Shown in pieces: positions 51,940 to 61,117 of a stretch of DNA of 64,000 nt. A model generated the notes under the pieces. It was given only the letters and a program-made list of their open reading frames with translations. It made no database searches and was not told where the DNA came from. The DNA is taken from assembly GCF_001403875.1 (NCBI RefSeq), contig NZ_LN884299.1, forward strand, positions 1,178,117-1,242,116. The letters run 5' to 3'. Origin of the DNA: Paenibacillus ihumii. Lineage in GTDB: Bacteria > Bacillota > Bacilli > Paenibacillales > Paenibacillaceae. The position numbers and the translations under genes were made by a program. Every line of letters begins with the position of its first letter. Within the stretch, counting starts at the first letter, position 1.

Positions 51940-52365
51940 TTGTCACGGACGATGAGAAAATCACTGTTTTACGGATTGCTGCTCGTGGCGGGAATTACGT
52001 TCGGGATGCAGCTGGCGGAGACGGGGACGAGCCGGACTTACAGCCCTGCTTCTGCGGACGTCAGTTGGCAGTATAGCCAGCAGTATAGGCAGGACAATCT
52101 CGAGAGCACCCGGGCTCAGGCTGAACGCGAACGGGAAGCATACTGGGAAAGCGAGCTGCAGGAGCCGGCGGATCGCACAGCGGGTGAAGCAGGAGCCTGG
52201 CCGGTCATCCCCGAGCTGCTGCAGACGCCGGACAGTCTGCTGCTCCCTCCGCCGGAGCAAGCGCCGGTAGACCGGTTCGCCGATAAAGCGGCGAACCTGC
52301 TGCAGCAGATGTCGCAGCGGAGCATACATTGGGTGGCCTCGCTGTTTCGATCAAGCGAATACTAA
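51940..52365 (+). CDS. Small membrane-anchored protein at the yqxA position
   Basis: The 141-residue protein begins with TTG at 51940 (GGGGGAG five bases upstream) and has one N-terminal helix (SLFYGLLLVAGITFGMQLAE). Then comes an extracellular part rich in Gln, Glu and Arg, ending LQQMSQRSIHWVASLFRSSEY. In Bacillus the gene after spoIIP is yqxA (DUF3679), also a small anchored protein, so I infer it is the positional and probably true orthologue; the helical end resembles that family. Function unknown. It starts 25 bp after spoIIP and is probably cotranscribed. Confidence 0.7.
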   Translation: MSRTMRKSLFYGLLLVAGITFGMQLAETGTSRTYSPASADVSWQYSQQYRQDNLESTRAQAEREREAYWESELQEPADRTAGEAGAWPVIPELLQTPDSLLLPPPEQAPVDRFADKAANLLQQMSQRSIHWVASLFRSSEY

Positions 52366-52423
52366 GGTTATCGGGACAAGTGCAAATTCCGGATAAATCA
52401 CCGATTTATGATTACTCTTATTT

Positions 52424-52440
52424 TTGTTATAATAAAGTTA
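52424..52440. promoter_or_regulatory. -10 box and possible LacI operator
   Basis: TATAAT at 52428 overlaps TTGTTATAATAA, which resembles TTGTTATCATAA at 58156 in the promoter of the mannan operon (11 of 12 positions). It may be a shared operator of the LacI protein that follows. Confidence 0.4.
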
Positions 52441-52502
52441 TATTTGTTAGATGCATGGAAGAACAAATTGACTATATGGGGCATGTCCGGAGGTAGTAAT
52501 CA

Positions 52503-53588
52503 TTGAAGAAGGTAACGATGCAGCAAATCGCCGATCATCTCGGCGTATCCAAATTTGTCGTCTCCAAGGCATTATCCGGCAAGGGAGGCGTAAATGAAAT
52601 GACGAGGGAGCGGGTGATCCAGGCCGCATCCCAGCTCGGTTATTTCAATCAGAAGAACGGCTATGTAAAGAATATCAGGCCCACTACAGCAGCGGCAGCC
52701 ATTCCGCCGGGGAAGCAGTCGGTGCTCGTGCTGATGCCGAATATCCGCTCGCAGAATAAAGAGTCTCTCTATTGGGGCAAGGTTCTCGAGGGGATTTCGG
52801 ATGAGCTGGAGGCGCAGAATCTCGGCATGATCATCGTATCGGAGCCTCGCACCGACGTCATGATGAATATCATTAACCCCGAAGGTATTCTCGGGATGAT
52901 CGGGGTCGGTCAAATCGCGACCAGCCTGCTGCTGGAGGTGCATCGCATCGGCTTGCCTATGGTGCTCGTCGACCATGAGGATAACCTGATACCCGCAGAC
53001 TCGATTTTTGCCAATAACGTCGATGGAACCTATCGTTTGGTCAACCATTTGATCGGACTCGGGCACCGGGAACTGCATTTTTTGGGCAATCTAAATTTCT
53101 CCAGAAGCTTCCGGGACAGATGGGTCGGCTTCCGCAGCGCTTTAGAGGAGAATGGCCTCGGTGTGCAGCTGCATGATGACCCCATGCTTTATTTGGACAG
53201 CGTAGAGACCGGGGGCTTTGTTCCTGGCCTGAAGGATTGGCTGCTTGCCAGGAAGAAATCCAAGTCTTTGGGCCTGCCGACGGCGCTGGTCTGTGCCAAC
53301 GACTCTATTGCGCTTAGCACGATCAGCATTTTGAAGGAGCTGGGGCTTCGTGTGCCCGAGGATATTACCGTAACCGGATTTGACAATATTGAGGATGCCG
53401 CCCGTTTTGATCCGGCGATTACGACCGTGAATGTGCCGAAGGAGCAGCTGGGCAGACGTGCGGTCACGAAGCTGCTGGACCGGCTGGCCGACTCGAACAG
53501 GGCGGTGGAGAAGTGGCTTGTTTCGGTCGAGCTGCTGTACCGGAATTCGGCTTCCAGCCCGCGGGAAGCGGTGCATGCATCATCCTGA
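52503..53588 (+). CDS. LacI-family transcriptional regulator
   Basis: The 361-residue protein begins with a LacI HTH (MQQIADHLGVSKFVVSKALSGKGGVNEMTRERVIQAA) followed by a sensor domain ending ITVTGFDNIEDAARFDPAITTVNVPKEQLGRRAVTKLLDRL. The TTG start at 52503 has GGAGG nine bases upstream; an ATG five codons later is a less likely alternative. It is at the left edge of the mannan island and separated from it by 1.1 kb of repeats. A second LacI at 58275 is unlike it in the linker, so the two probably bind different operators. Ligand is presumably a mannose-containing oligosaccharide. Confidence 0.9.
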   Translation: MKKVTMQQIADHLGVSKFVVSKALSGKGGVNEMTRERVIQAASQLGYFNQKNGYVKNIRPTTAAAAIPPGKQSVLVLMPNIRSQNKESLYWGKVLEGISDELEAQNLGMIIVSEPRTDVMMNIINPEGILGMIGVGQIATSLLLEVHRIGLPMVLVDHEDNLIPADSIFANNVDGTYRLVNHLIGLGHRELHFLGNLNFSRSFRDRWVGFRSALEENGLGVQLHDDPMLYLDSVETGGFVPGLKDWLLARKKSKSLGLPTALVCANDSIALSTISILKELGLRVPEDITVTGFDNIEDAARFDPAITTVNVPKEQLGRRAVTKLLDRLADSNRAVEKWLVSVELLYRNSASSPREAVHASS

Positions 53589-53702
53589 ACCGAATATTAG
53601 AGCTCTGCGATAACCCCGGGAACATTAAGAATGGGCTGTCCCTAAAGGTAGGGAATTTAATTGGCTTAGGGGGATAGCTTCTCGTAAAAGTTTTTTGTAA
53701 AA

Positions 53703-53738
53703 ATAGTCGGCTAGGATGCTATAGTCGGCCAGGATGCT
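53703..53738. repeat. Tandem 18-bp repeat
   Basis: ATAGTCGGCTAGGATGCT is followed directly by ATAGTCGGCCAGGATGCT. The second copy is also the left arm of a terminator-like hairpin. It lies at the end of a transposase remnant and may be a duplicated insertion-sequence end. Confidence 0.7.
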
Positions 53739-53761
53739 TTATTCCTGGCCGACTATTTTAT
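53721..53761. terminator. Terminator-like hairpin near the IS remnant
   Basis: ATAGTCGGCCAGGA and TCCTGGCCGACTAT form a 14-bp stem followed by TTTATTTT. It can stop transcription from the LacI gene; it may equally be an IS end. Confidence 0.7.
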
Positions 53762-54000
53762 TTTGTTGGCTAGTTGCCTGGCTTTCAGAAGATTGCGGGC
53801 AAGGGAAAGCCATCCGGTCTCAACTCAAGGCTTACTTCCTTTTTTCGAGCTTTTGTTTCTTTTTGTGGCAGGTGTTGTATTTGATGATTGCTTTCACTGA
53901 TTGGCCTTCTAGGTAGGCGTAATTTTCCTCGTTCTCATATCCGGCGTCGGAACTTACATTTGTCTTTAACAGATGGATGTGACCAAGCATGCTCTCACCT
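53753..54000 (-). mobile_element. IS1182-type transposase remnant
   Basis: On the minus strand, about 53840-53980 encodes KTNVSSDAGYENEENYAYLE and KYNTCHKKKQK, matching the DAGYxSEENYxYLE and KYNxFHKEQK block of IS1182-family DDE transposases. About 53755-53810 encodes LARNLLKARQLANKIK and a stop, a plausible transposase C-terminus. The N-terminal two-thirds is missing and there are frame breaks, so it is dead. Confidence 0.7.
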
Positions 54001-54300
54001 CCCCCTTTACGCCGAGCATAAATCGCGAATTTCATGTTCTGGCGGACATGAATCGCAGATTTCTCATTCTAGCGAGCATGAGTCGTGGAGACTTCTAGTT
54101 CTAAATGGATTTATAGTAGTTAGTTTCTGCAGCAAAGAAAGGAAAGCGGATTTAAATGGATTTCATGTCGTTAGAAGAAGGGAACTGTCCATCAGGGGCG
54201 GGATTCGTGATTTTAGATGCATCAAATCCATCTAATCTATTGAACCACTCATTTAGTGCATAATTAGATACATGAATTCCATTTAGTGTTCGTGTTCGAC

Positions 54301-54470
54301 AGCTTATATAACAGAAGCCAAAGAATGGGGGGCCACATCCGACAGCTTATATAACAGAAGCTAAGAATCGGCGGTTAGCGTGCGAGTTCAATAGCTTATA
54401 TAACATAGGCCAAGAAATGGAGTTCTGTGTCCAAGTTCGGCAGCTTAGATAAGTTGAACTAAAGAAAGGG
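54301..54470. repeat. Four diverged copies of a ~45-bp AT-rich repeat
   Basis: CAGCTTATATAACAGAAGCC-like units start at 54301, 54344, 54393 and 54442. Spacing is 43, 49 and 49 bp, and identity falls from left to right. Nearby AAATGGATTT motifs (54100-54290) form another decayed family. I see no gene in 54000-54708. Confidence 0.7.
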
Positions 54471-54493
54471 ATGCATGCAAGGGAGAAAATTGC

Positions 54494-54620
54494 TACCGCA
54501 AATTTAATACCGCAAAAGCTAATACCATAAAAATCAAAAGCTAATACCATAAAAATCAATACCGCAAAAGTTATTACCGCAGAAGCTAATACCGCAAAAA
54601 TTGATTCTGCAGAAATGGAT
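54494..54620. repeat. Short TACCGCAAAA/TACCATAAAA repeat array
   Basis: At least seven units of the form TACCGCAAAA or TACCATAAAA occur, joined by GCTAA or ATCAA; a 23-bp unit with AAGCTAATACCATAAAAATC is directly duplicated at about 54517-54560. It is non-coding in all frames of meaningful length. Confidence 0.65.
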
Positions 54621-54708
54621 AGCTTTTAAACGGACAGCTTAATAAAAAAAGGGCGCCCCCAGCCATTAGCGATGACTTGTGGGACTACCCCTCTTTCAAT
54701 ACTATAAA

Positions 54709-55887
54709 TTAATTAAAAAAACGAAGATTATTATTAATCAGTTCGATTCTTTGCTCCACGCAGGCAAAGGAGCGAAGCGGATCCTTCGGCGTGTTCACTG
54801 CGTAATCGACCAGTTGCTCCACGGTCGTCGTGGCGACATGGATTCGGGTGTCGGAGGACGCATAGTAAATGTAGACCTCCCCGTTCTCCCGGGCGATTAC
54901 ACCGTTGCAGAATACGACGTTAGAGACGTCGCCGACCCGTTCTTCGCCGTCCGGAGCAATCAAATGCCCGCCTGGGCTGTAGATGATCCGATGCGGCTCG
55001 TTCAAGTCGGTAACAAATACGTATAGCACGTATCTTAATCCCGCTGCTGTATTCCGTACCCCATGCGCAATGTGGAGCCATCCGATCTCTGTGCGGATAG
55101 GTGCAGGGCCCTGGCCGTTCTTTACTTCTTTAATCGTATGGTACTCCCGTTCATCCACGATGATTTCCTCATTGATGACAGCCTCTTCGATGGAGGCGGA
55201 CAGCCCCCAGCCGATTCCGCCGCCGGAGCCGGCGTCGATGAAGCCATCCTGCGGGCGGGTATAGAAGGCGTATTTGCCATCGACGAACTCGGGGTGCAGA
55301 ACCACGTTGCGCTGCTGCGGAGATTTCGTCTTCAAATCCGCCAGACGCTCCCACGCTACAAGGTCTTTCGTCCGGGCAATGCCGCATTGGGCGATCGCGC
55401 TGGACAAATCTCCTTGGGGCGCATTCGGATCCTTGCGCTCCGTGCAGAACAGGCCGTAAATCCAGCCGTCCTCATGCTTCACCAGACGCATATCATAGAC
55501 GTTGACATCCGGCTCAGCGGTTTCCGGCAGGACGACCGGATGATCCCAGAAGCGGAAGCCGTCCACGCCGCTCTCGCTCTCGGCGACGGCGAAGAAGGAT
55601 TTGCGGTCGATCCCTTCCACGCGAGCTATCAGATAGAACTTGCCGTTTAGCTCGATAGCCCCTGGATTAAATACAGCGTTAACGCCAAGCCTCTCAGCGA
55701 AGAACGGATTCGTCTCCGGGTTAAAATCATATTTCCAGATCAAGGGGGCATGCTCCGCGGTCAGTACGGGGTAGCGATACCGGTCATATATGCCGTTGCC
55801 GAACGGAACTTTCTCGTTGGGGCGGGCGATCAGGGCTTCATATTTCTTGGTTAATGCTGCTTTTCTCTCTGTAAAACATGCGTTCAT
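54709..55887 (-). CDS. GH130 4-O-beta-D-mannosyl-D-glucose phosphorylase (GH130_1-like)
   Basis: The 392-residue five-bladed propeller has the GH130_1 segment [32 protein letters not shown] and [18 protein letters not shown]. The family general acid should be the aspartate in VYDMRL (PDVNVYDMR). Family members phosphorolyse Man-beta-1,4-Glc to alpha-mannose 1-phosphate and glucose. The start at 55887 has GGAGG eight bases upstream. It lies 16 bp after the epimerase gene, which makes Man-Glc from mannobiose, and the pairing strongly supports the assignment. It is the last gene of its operon; the following 1.1 kb is repeats. Confidence 0.9.
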   Translation of the reverse strand: MNACFTERKAALTKKYEALIARPNEKVPFGNGIYDRYRYPVLTAEHAPLIWKYDFNPETNPFFAERLGVNAVFNPGAIELNGKFYLIARVEGIDRKSFFAVAESESGVDGFRFWDHPVVLPETAEPDVNVYDMRLVKHEDGWIYGLFCTERKDPNAPQGDLSSAIAQCGIARTKDLVAWERLADLKTKSPQQRNVVLHPEFVDGKYAFYTRPQDGFIDAGSGGGIGWGLSASIEEAVINEEIIVDEREYHTIKEVKNGQGPAPIRTEIGWLHIAHGVRNTAAGLRYVLYVFVTDLNEPHRIIYSPGGHLIAPDGEERVGDVSNVVFCNGVIARENGEVYIYYASSDTRIHVATTTVEQLVDYAVNTPKDPLRSFACVEQRIELINNNLRFFN

Positions 55888-55903
55888 ATTACTAGCCTCC
55901 ATA

Positions 55904-57115
55904 TTAATTTGTTTTGTTCAAACGCGAGATCATTTCCAGGCAAGCTCTGCCGTTATGGTAAGGGCACTTCCAGGCACTGACCTTCGGTTCGGCGGTAATC
56001 GGGGTGCCGTCCTGACGTACCGCCCAGTGCCACTCGCCATGTACGGGATCGGAGATGAACTGGCGAATGAAATGCCAGGAGCTGCGGGACGCCTCTTGGA
56101 ACCTTAAGTCTCCGCTCAGCTGATAGGCATTGTAGAACCCGACCATCGCCTCGGCCTGCGGCCACCAGTCCTTGTTGGTATCGGTCAGCCCATGCTCATC
56201 TGCTTCGTTCCACAGCCCTCCGTCCTTATCTACGCCCTTGGCAAGAACCGCCTCCGCCATAGCCACAGCCACTTGCTTGACCCGCTCCAGCAGGGCATGG
56301 TTATGCTCCAGCAATTCGGCCGCTTCGACGAGCAGCCAGCTTCCTTCAATGTCATGGCCGTAGGAGATATGTGTGCTCTTTACATGCCACTCCTCATCAA
56401 AGAACAGATGGAAATGGGCGTTCTCCGGATGGATGATATGATCCAGCGTAACCTCGATGAGCTCGGTGAGCTTCTGCTCCAACCTTTCTGATTTCCATAC
56501 CCGATACAGGTTGGTGTAGGCTTCGAGCACATGCAGATGGGTGTTCATCGACTTTTTCTCGTTGAGATCCTTGTTGCTTAAGGTCAGATCGTCAGTAACC
56601 TGCCAATCGCGTGCGAGCGCCTCGATATAGCCCCGGTGGACGGGATCGTAGCTGTGCTTCTCCAGCAATTCAAACAGCTGGGCAGCCTGCTGTACCGGCT
56701 CGGGGCGTCCGGATGCCAGATGGTATTCGGAAAGCGCATATATGACGAAGGCTTGGCCGTATACCTGTTTTTTATCCTGAATAGGCCGGCCGGTGTAATC
56801 TACCATCCAGTAGAGCCCTCCGAACTCTTTATCCACGAATGCATCCTGCAAATAAGCGTAAGCCCTGTCTGCCGTCTGCAAATATCCGGCATGCGGATAA
56901 ACGCGGTGGGCGGCCGCAAAGGTCCACAGAATTCGGGCATTCAGGACTAGGCTTTTCGCGGCCTTCGGCTGAATTGCTCCAGTGTGATCCATCCCTCCAA
57001 TGAATCCGCCATAATCCTCATCCATCGTGCGCTCCATCCAGAAGCGCAAAATGTTATTATTCAGCTCATCTTCGATTTCCGCCAGCCAGGCAGCGGAGTT
57101 TGCTTGTTCAGTCAC
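55904..57115 (-). CDS. Cellobiose 2-epimerase-like enzyme (AGE superfamily)
   Basis: The 403-residue protein is an (alpha/alpha)6-barrel with the features of cellobiose 2-epimerases: [26 protein letters not shown] and the C-terminal [13 protein letters not shown], supplying catalytic histidines. It epimerises the reducing-end residue of beta-1,4 disaccharides; in mannan loci it turns mannobiose into mannosyl-glucose for the GH130_1 enzyme. Its start overlaps the GH113 stop by four bases (ATGA), so the genes are coupled. N-acylglucosamine 2-epimerase is a possible alternative, but the context favours the disaccharide enzyme. Confidence 0.9.
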   Translation of the reverse strand: MTEQANSAAWLAEIEDELNNNILRFWMERTMDEDYGGFIGGMDHTGAIQPKAAKSLVLNARILWTFAAAHRVYPHAGYLQTADRAYAYLQDAFVDKEFGGLYWMVDYTGRPIQDKKQVYGQAFVIYALSEYHLASGRPEPVQQAAQLFELLEKHSYDPVHRGYIEALARDWQVTDDLTLSNKDLNEKKSMNTHLHVLEAYTNLYRVWKSERLEQKLTELIEVTLDHIIHPENAHFHLFFDEEWHVKSTHISYGHDIEGSWLLVEAAELLEHNHALLERVKQVAVAMAEAVLAKGVDKDGGLWNEADEHGLTDTNKDWWPQAEAMVGFYNAYQLSGDLRFQEASRSSWHFIRQFISDPVHGEWHWAVRQDGTPITAEPKVSAWKCPYHNGRACLEMISRLNKTN

Positions 57116-58074
57116 TGCTCCATCCCCTCATTTCTTCTCTTGGACGTGTAGTAATCGTAAATGATTGTCTCCGCCTTCTTGCCATAGACGCAGTAGCCGT
57201 CATCTGCCGCCGCCTCCTCGCGGGAATACAGCCTGGCCGGCCAATCCCAGAGCATGAAGCCCTGAACCCAATCCCTACTGTCGCATGCCCGGAACATCGC
57301 TTCGTAGAATCTGGCCTGCTCATCCTGGTCGGCGGGGCCGGCTAGCGTCCAATCGTTGGGAATGGCCGCCGAGCCGCTGCGGCTGGGGCAGCCGGCTTCC
57401 ATGAAGAAGAAGGGCTTGCCGTGAGTCTTCACTACGTTCTCGATCCGATCAAGCTGGGCTTCCCAATCGCCGGCCGGGTAGTAGCCGCTGGAGGAGATGA
57501 TATCCAGGGCATCCCACCAGCCGACGTTATCCTCCTGATATTTATCGCAATTATACGTAATGAGACCGTTATATACGCCGCGAACCTCGGCGATCAGCTG
57601 ACGCCATTCGGCCTCCCGCCGATCCGTCTGCACCATTTCGCAGCCGATGCACAACATTTCGCAGCCCGTCTCCTCAGCGATCCGGGCAAAATGAAGGATG
57701 TAGGCGCTGTAGGAGCGGAACCAATCGGACCACTTGGGCTCGCATGGCACATCCTTATCAAAAAAATTAATATGCGCCCGCCAGGTGCCGTCCGCACAGT
57801 TGACGATCGGCTTCAGGCATACGTTCAATCCTAGGCTCTTGGCCTCCCGTATCGCCCATCTTACTTCTTCGTCCGTGACTGTCGGCGCTTCCCAATAAGG
57901 GATTTCGGTAGAATTAGCGGTAGCCTGGATCGCCGAGAAGGCGATGGCCGTCCAGCTGGCCCCCGTCGCCGCCGCCATCTGTTCCATGGAATGTCTGGCT
58001 TCATCATTCGCCCATGTTCCGCGAACGCCCATGAAGCCCCATGTCATTCCGGCGATGAAATCCGGCATGTTCAT
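57112..58074 (-). CDS. GH113 beta-1,4-mannanase-like hydrolase
   Basis: The 320-residue TIM-barrel protein starts GMTWGFMGVRGTW and carries acid/base Glu146 in CIGCEM and nucleophile Glu226 in FMEAGCPS, as in GH113 mannanases. No signal peptide is visible, so it cuts imported mannooligosaccharides in the cytoplasm. AGAGAGG lies eight bases upstream of the ATG at 58074. It is the first gene of an operon with an epimerase and a phosphorylase. Family certain enough; endo versus exo action is not readable from the sequence. Confidence 0.88.
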   Translation of the reverse strand: MNMPDFIAGMTWGFMGVRGTWANDEARHSMEQMAAATGASWTAIAFSAIQATANSTEIPYWEAPTVTDEEVRWAIREAKSLGLNVCLKPIVNCADGTWRAHINFFDKDVPCEPKWSDWFRSYSAYILHFARIAEETGCEMLCIGCEMVQTDRREAEWRQLIAEVRGVYNGLITYNCDKYQEDNVGWWDALDIISSSGYYPAGDWEAQLDRIENVVKTHGKPFFFMEAGCPSRSGSAAIPNDWTLAGPADQDEQARFYEAMFRACDSRDWVQGFMLWDWPARLYSREEAAADDGYCVYGKKAETIIYDYYTSKRRNEGMEQ

Positions 58075-58155
58075 CGTATCAGCCTCTCTTTGTTAGTAAG
58101 TGGTGGAATCGTACTAATTCATTGAGTGAAGCAGGGATCGATCCTTTCGTTAGTT

Positions 58156-58187
58156 TTGTTATCATAATTTTATTATTGTTATATAAC
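58156..58187. promoter_or_regulatory. Candidate operators of the GH113 operon
   Basis: TTGTTATCATAA at 58156 and the perfect palindrome GTTATATAAC at 58178 lie about 80-115 bases before the GH113 start. Both resemble the element at 52424. The stretch 58075-58274 is otherwise AT-rich with no gene. Confidence 0.4.
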
Positions 58188-58240
58188 TAATTTATAGATG
58201 TTTTCAGGGAATAAATCAACCGTTAATTGTGGCAAAACTA

Positions 58241-58266
58241 AAAAAAACCGCCCATATGGGCGGTTT
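58241..58266 (-). terminator. Terminator of the LacI gene
   Basis: AAACCGCCC and GGGCGGTTT form a 9-bp stem; on the minus strand it is followed by seven T. It ends the LacI transcript before the GH113 promoter. Confidence 0.9.
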
Positions 58267-58274
58267 GTCCGGTT

Positions 58275-59309
58275 TCAGTTGCAGGAGGCCTTCGGCGATC
58301 CGTCAGCTGCTTTCCGAACCGATTGGCGGTAAATGATCTTGCCCTGCACCATTACGCGTCCGAACTTGCGGTGCGGGTTCTCGATTTTGTCCATCATCAG
58401 CTTGACGGCCGATTTGGCCATCTGCTCGATGTCCACCTCCACCGTCGTAAGCTGCGGCGTAGTTAATGTGGCGTATATATCATTATCGAAGCCAACGACG
58501 GAGCAGTCGTCCGGAATGCTGTAACCCAGCTGCTTCAGCTTGTCTACGAGCAGATAGGCGATTTGGTCGCAATTGCAGACGAAGGCGGTGGGCAGCGGGC
58601 TTGGAAGCCCGATATCGATGAATTTTCCTTTCTCGTCCCGGTCGCTCAATATCAAGGTCTGATCCAGCTGCAGTCCATGCTCCAGCAAGGACTTATAGTA
58701 GCCCAGGAACCGGTCCTGAATGCTGCTAGTTGAATAGATGTTTCCTACATAGGCGATTCTTCGGTGACCGTTGCGGATCAAATAGTTTGTCATTTCATAG
58801 GCCCCGTAAAAGTTGTCGGTAACGATAGAATCGATGTCGGCATGCTCATCGTAGAAGTCGAGGAACAATTTTGGAAGATTCATGTTCTGAACCGTCTCGA
58901 TATACCTCTTGCTGATTTGGCCGAGAACAATGATGCCGTCGACTTTTTTCTCACTATAGACCCGCGGGAAGTTCAGCTGCTCCTCATCCTCGTTGCTCAG
59001 GATGTTGAGAATGCCGAAATACCCGTATTGATCAAGCAGCAGCGAAATCTGCTGATATACGCGCAAATAGAAAGAGTGGGATACTCCCGTGAATCGCTCC
59101 GGGATGAGCACGCCGATATTCTTCGACAGTCCGTCCTTAATGGACTTGGCCGCGGAGTTGTAGCGGTATCCCATTTCCCCGGCTAAGGCCTTAATCTTCT
59201 GCTTAAGCTCCTCGCTAACGCCTTCCTTATCGTTAAGTGCTTTGGATACCGTAACGCTGCTCACGCCGAGCTTATTAGCGATATCCCGCATCGTAATGTT
59301 GCTTTTCAT
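58275..59309 (-). CDS. LacI-family transcriptional regulator
   Basis: The 344-residue protein has the LacI HTH MRDIANKLGVSSVTVSKALNDKEGVSEEL, a hinge and a sensor ending CSVVGFDNDIYATLTTPQLTTVEVDIEQMAKSAVKLMM. It is divergent from the mannooligosaccharide importer operon. The near-palindrome AAGTTACCGATAACTT at 59629-59644 lies just after the predicted start site of that operon, so repression there is likely. GCAGGTG precedes the ATG. Confidence 0.92.
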   Translation of the reverse strand: MKSNITMRDIANKLGVSSVTVSKALNDKEGVSEELKQKIKALAGEMGYRYNSAAKSIKDGLSKNIGVLIPERFTGVSHSFYLRVYQQISLLLDQYGYFGILNILSNEDEEQLNFPRVYSEKKVDGIIVLGQISKRYIETVQNMNLPKLFLDFYDEHADIDSIVTDNFYGAYEMTNYLIRNGHRRIAYVGNIYSTSSIQDRFLGYYKSLLEHGLQLDQTLILSDRDEKGKFIDIGLPSPLPTAFVCNCDQIAYLLVDKLKQLGYSIPDDCSVVGFDNDIYATLTTPQLTTVEVDIEQMAKSAVKLMMDKIENPHRKFGRVMVQGKIIYRQSVRKAADGSPKASCN

Positions 59310-59551
59310 GAAATCACCTGCTTTCGCGTTATAACTTTAATGCCGTGCCTACAGGTAGTATACATTTATATGATTTAAAGATAAAGAAAAGTTTACAAAA
59401 GCAATAAAATTAGCTAATCGTTAACCTAACATTCTTGTCTATTTAAGTGATCCAAATGGTACTTTCTGAAACTTTCGATATATTCTGCAATTAAGTTTCT
59501 TAAAAATATAAAGTGAGTTATAAAACGCTGAATTCGTAAGGGATACAGGGT

Positions 59552-59644
59552 TTGAAAACGATTTGAAAACAAAAGCATAAAATTAAATGATTGACGGGTA
59601 AGCGCATCCAGTATAACATTTGAATTGTAAGTTACCGATAACTT
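59552..59644 (+). promoter_or_regulatory. Promoter, cre-like site and LacI operator of the mannan importer
   Basis: TTGACG (59591) and TAACAT (59614) are 17 bp apart. AAGTTACCGATAACTT at 59629-59644 is 14/16 symmetric around its centre and overlaps the expected start site. TTGAAAACGATTTGA at 59552-59566 matches the cre consensus except for one base. The left part of this 361-bp gap (59310-59550) is AT-rich without a clear feature. Confidence 0.6.
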
Positions 59645-59670
59645 AATTTAGATTGAGAGGGGTTGCAAGA

Positions 59671-61011
59671 GTGAAAAAACGCAAATTGGTATTGGGGTTA
59701 ATGGCTTTGACGCTCATTCTTGGGCTGCTCGCAGGCTGCGGAGGCAAAGGCAATAACGGGGAAGCCGGCGGCGGGACAAGCAGTGACGGAGCGGCAAACG
59801 GGGATGGCGGCGGAATCAAAGGAGAAATTACCGTAATCACGCAAAGAACAGATATTGTGGATACGGTATTCAAGCAGTACGCCGCAGAATTCAACAAGCA
59901 GTATCCCGATGTAAAGGTGAATTTTCAGGCGCTATCCGATTATGAAGGGCAAATCACGGTGCGAATGAGCTCCGATGATTACGGGGATGTCCTTCTTCTG
60001 CCGACGAGCATTCCGCTCGAGGATACGCCGCAGTTCTTTGAACCGCTTGGGGATCTGGCGGAAATGAGCAAGCAGTATATCGGTCTTGAAGAAAGGGCGG
60101 TTGACGGCAAGGCCTATGGCATACCGATCGCGGTTAACTTCTCCGGCGTCTTATATAACAAGAAAGTGTTCGCAGACGCTGGCGTAACGACGGCGCCGAG
60201 AACGCCGGATGAGTTCATGGCGGCGCTGAAGGCGATTAAGGAGAAGGGCGACGCCATTCCGCTGTATACGAACTACGCCGACGGCTGGCCGCTGACGCAA
60301 TGGGAGGCCGTGCTTACGACGGTTGCGGGCGACGTGGATTACGTCAATGTCAAGCAGCCGAGCACGGATGATAACTTCGTGCCGGGACAGCCTCATTACG
60401 AGCTGTATAAAGTGATGTACGATGCTGCTGCCCAAGGGCTGATCGAGAAGGATCCGACGACAACGAACTGGGAGGCGTCCAAGTCCGATATCGCTAACGG
60501 CAAAATCGGCGCAATGGTGTTAGGCTCCTGGGCCATCGGGCAGGTGAAGGAGCAGGCGGCTAATCCGGACGACATTGCTTATATGCCGTTCCCGACAAAT
60601 GCCCAGGAAGTCATTATGCCGCTGGCGGATGACTATACGCTGGGGATCAGCAAGCACAGCAAGAACAAGGCTGCTGCGAGAGCATGGGTCGACTGGTTCA
60701 TTAACGAATCCGGCTATCCTACTACGGAGGGCGGGGGCATGAGCCCGGTCGTCGGTGCGCCGCTGCCCGACACCCTGAAGCAATTTGAAGGCACGGACAT
60801 TAAGTTTGAATTGCAGACGCCGGCGCAGCCAGGCCAGGAGGGCTGGGTGGACAAGATCGATAAAGACGCCGAAATCGGCCTGTGGCAGCCGGACTTCAAG
60901 AAGCGGATCATTGAAGCCGCCATCGGCAACCGCAAGGAATCTTACGATGACATTATGAAGGAGCTCAACGCTGCATGGGTTGAATCCCGGGCGAAAGTAA
61001 TTCAGCAGTAA
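59671..61011 (+). CDS. CUT1 solute-binding lipoprotein for mannooligosaccharides
   Basis: The 446-residue protein begins VKKRKLVLGLMALTLILG with lipobox LLAGC (Cys23), a Gly/Asn-rich linker, and a family 1 binding-protein fold (ITVITQRTDIVDTVFKQYAAEF, YGIPIAVNFSGVLYNKKVFADAGV, GAMVLGSWAIGQV). I choose the GTG at 59671 because GAGAGGGG lies eight bases upstream; a TTG at 59653 lies within that site. The downstream permeases and GH130 indicate a mannooligosaccharide ligand, by inference. A 26-bp perfect palindrome separates it from the permeases. Confidence 0.9.
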   Translation: MKKRKLVLGLMALTLILGLLAGCGGKGNNGEAGGGTSSDGAANGDGGGIKGEITVITQRTDIVDTVFKQYAAEFNKQYPDVKVNFQALSDYEGQITVRMSSDDYGDVLLLPTSIPLEDTPQFFEPLGDLAEMSKQYIGLEERAVDGKAYGIPIAVNFSGVLYNKKVFADAGVTTAPRTPDEFMAALKAIKEKGDAIPLYTNYADGWPLTQWEAVLTTVAGDVDYVNVKQPSTDDNFVPGQPHYELYKVMYDAAAQGLIEKDPTTTNWEASKSDIANGKIGAMVLGSWAIGQVKEQAANPDDIAYMPFPTNAQEVIMPLADDYTLGISKHSKNKAAARAWVDWFINESGYPTTEGGGMSPVVGAPLPDTLKQFEGTDIKFELQTPAQPGQEGWVDKIDKDAEIGLWQPDFKKRIIEAAIGNRKESYDDIMKELNAAWVESRAKVIQQ

Positions 61012-61047
61012 GCGATCCGGCTTCATTGCGAGTTGAGACCATAGGGA

Positions 61048-61073
61048 GGAGAACGCGCTGCAGCGCGTTCTCC
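61048..61073 (+). terminator. Palindromic hairpin between binding protein and permease genes
   Basis: GGAGAACGCGCTG and its complement form a perfect 26-bp palindrome with CCTCTCG after it. There is no T-run, so it is more likely an RNA-stabilizing or attenuating hairpin than a strong terminator. Confidence 0.7.
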
Positions 61074-61117
61074 CTCTCGTACCATATCAAGACAGAAAGC
61101 AAGGCCTGGAGGTGTGA

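Noticed and set aside
53734..53916. Short membrane-protein-like open frame on the plus strand
   Set aside because: It is antisense to the transposase remnant and has no ribosome binding site.
54301..54470. CRISPR-like array
   Set aside because: The four repeats diverge strongly, spacing is irregular, the intervening sequences resemble one another, and there is no cas gene.
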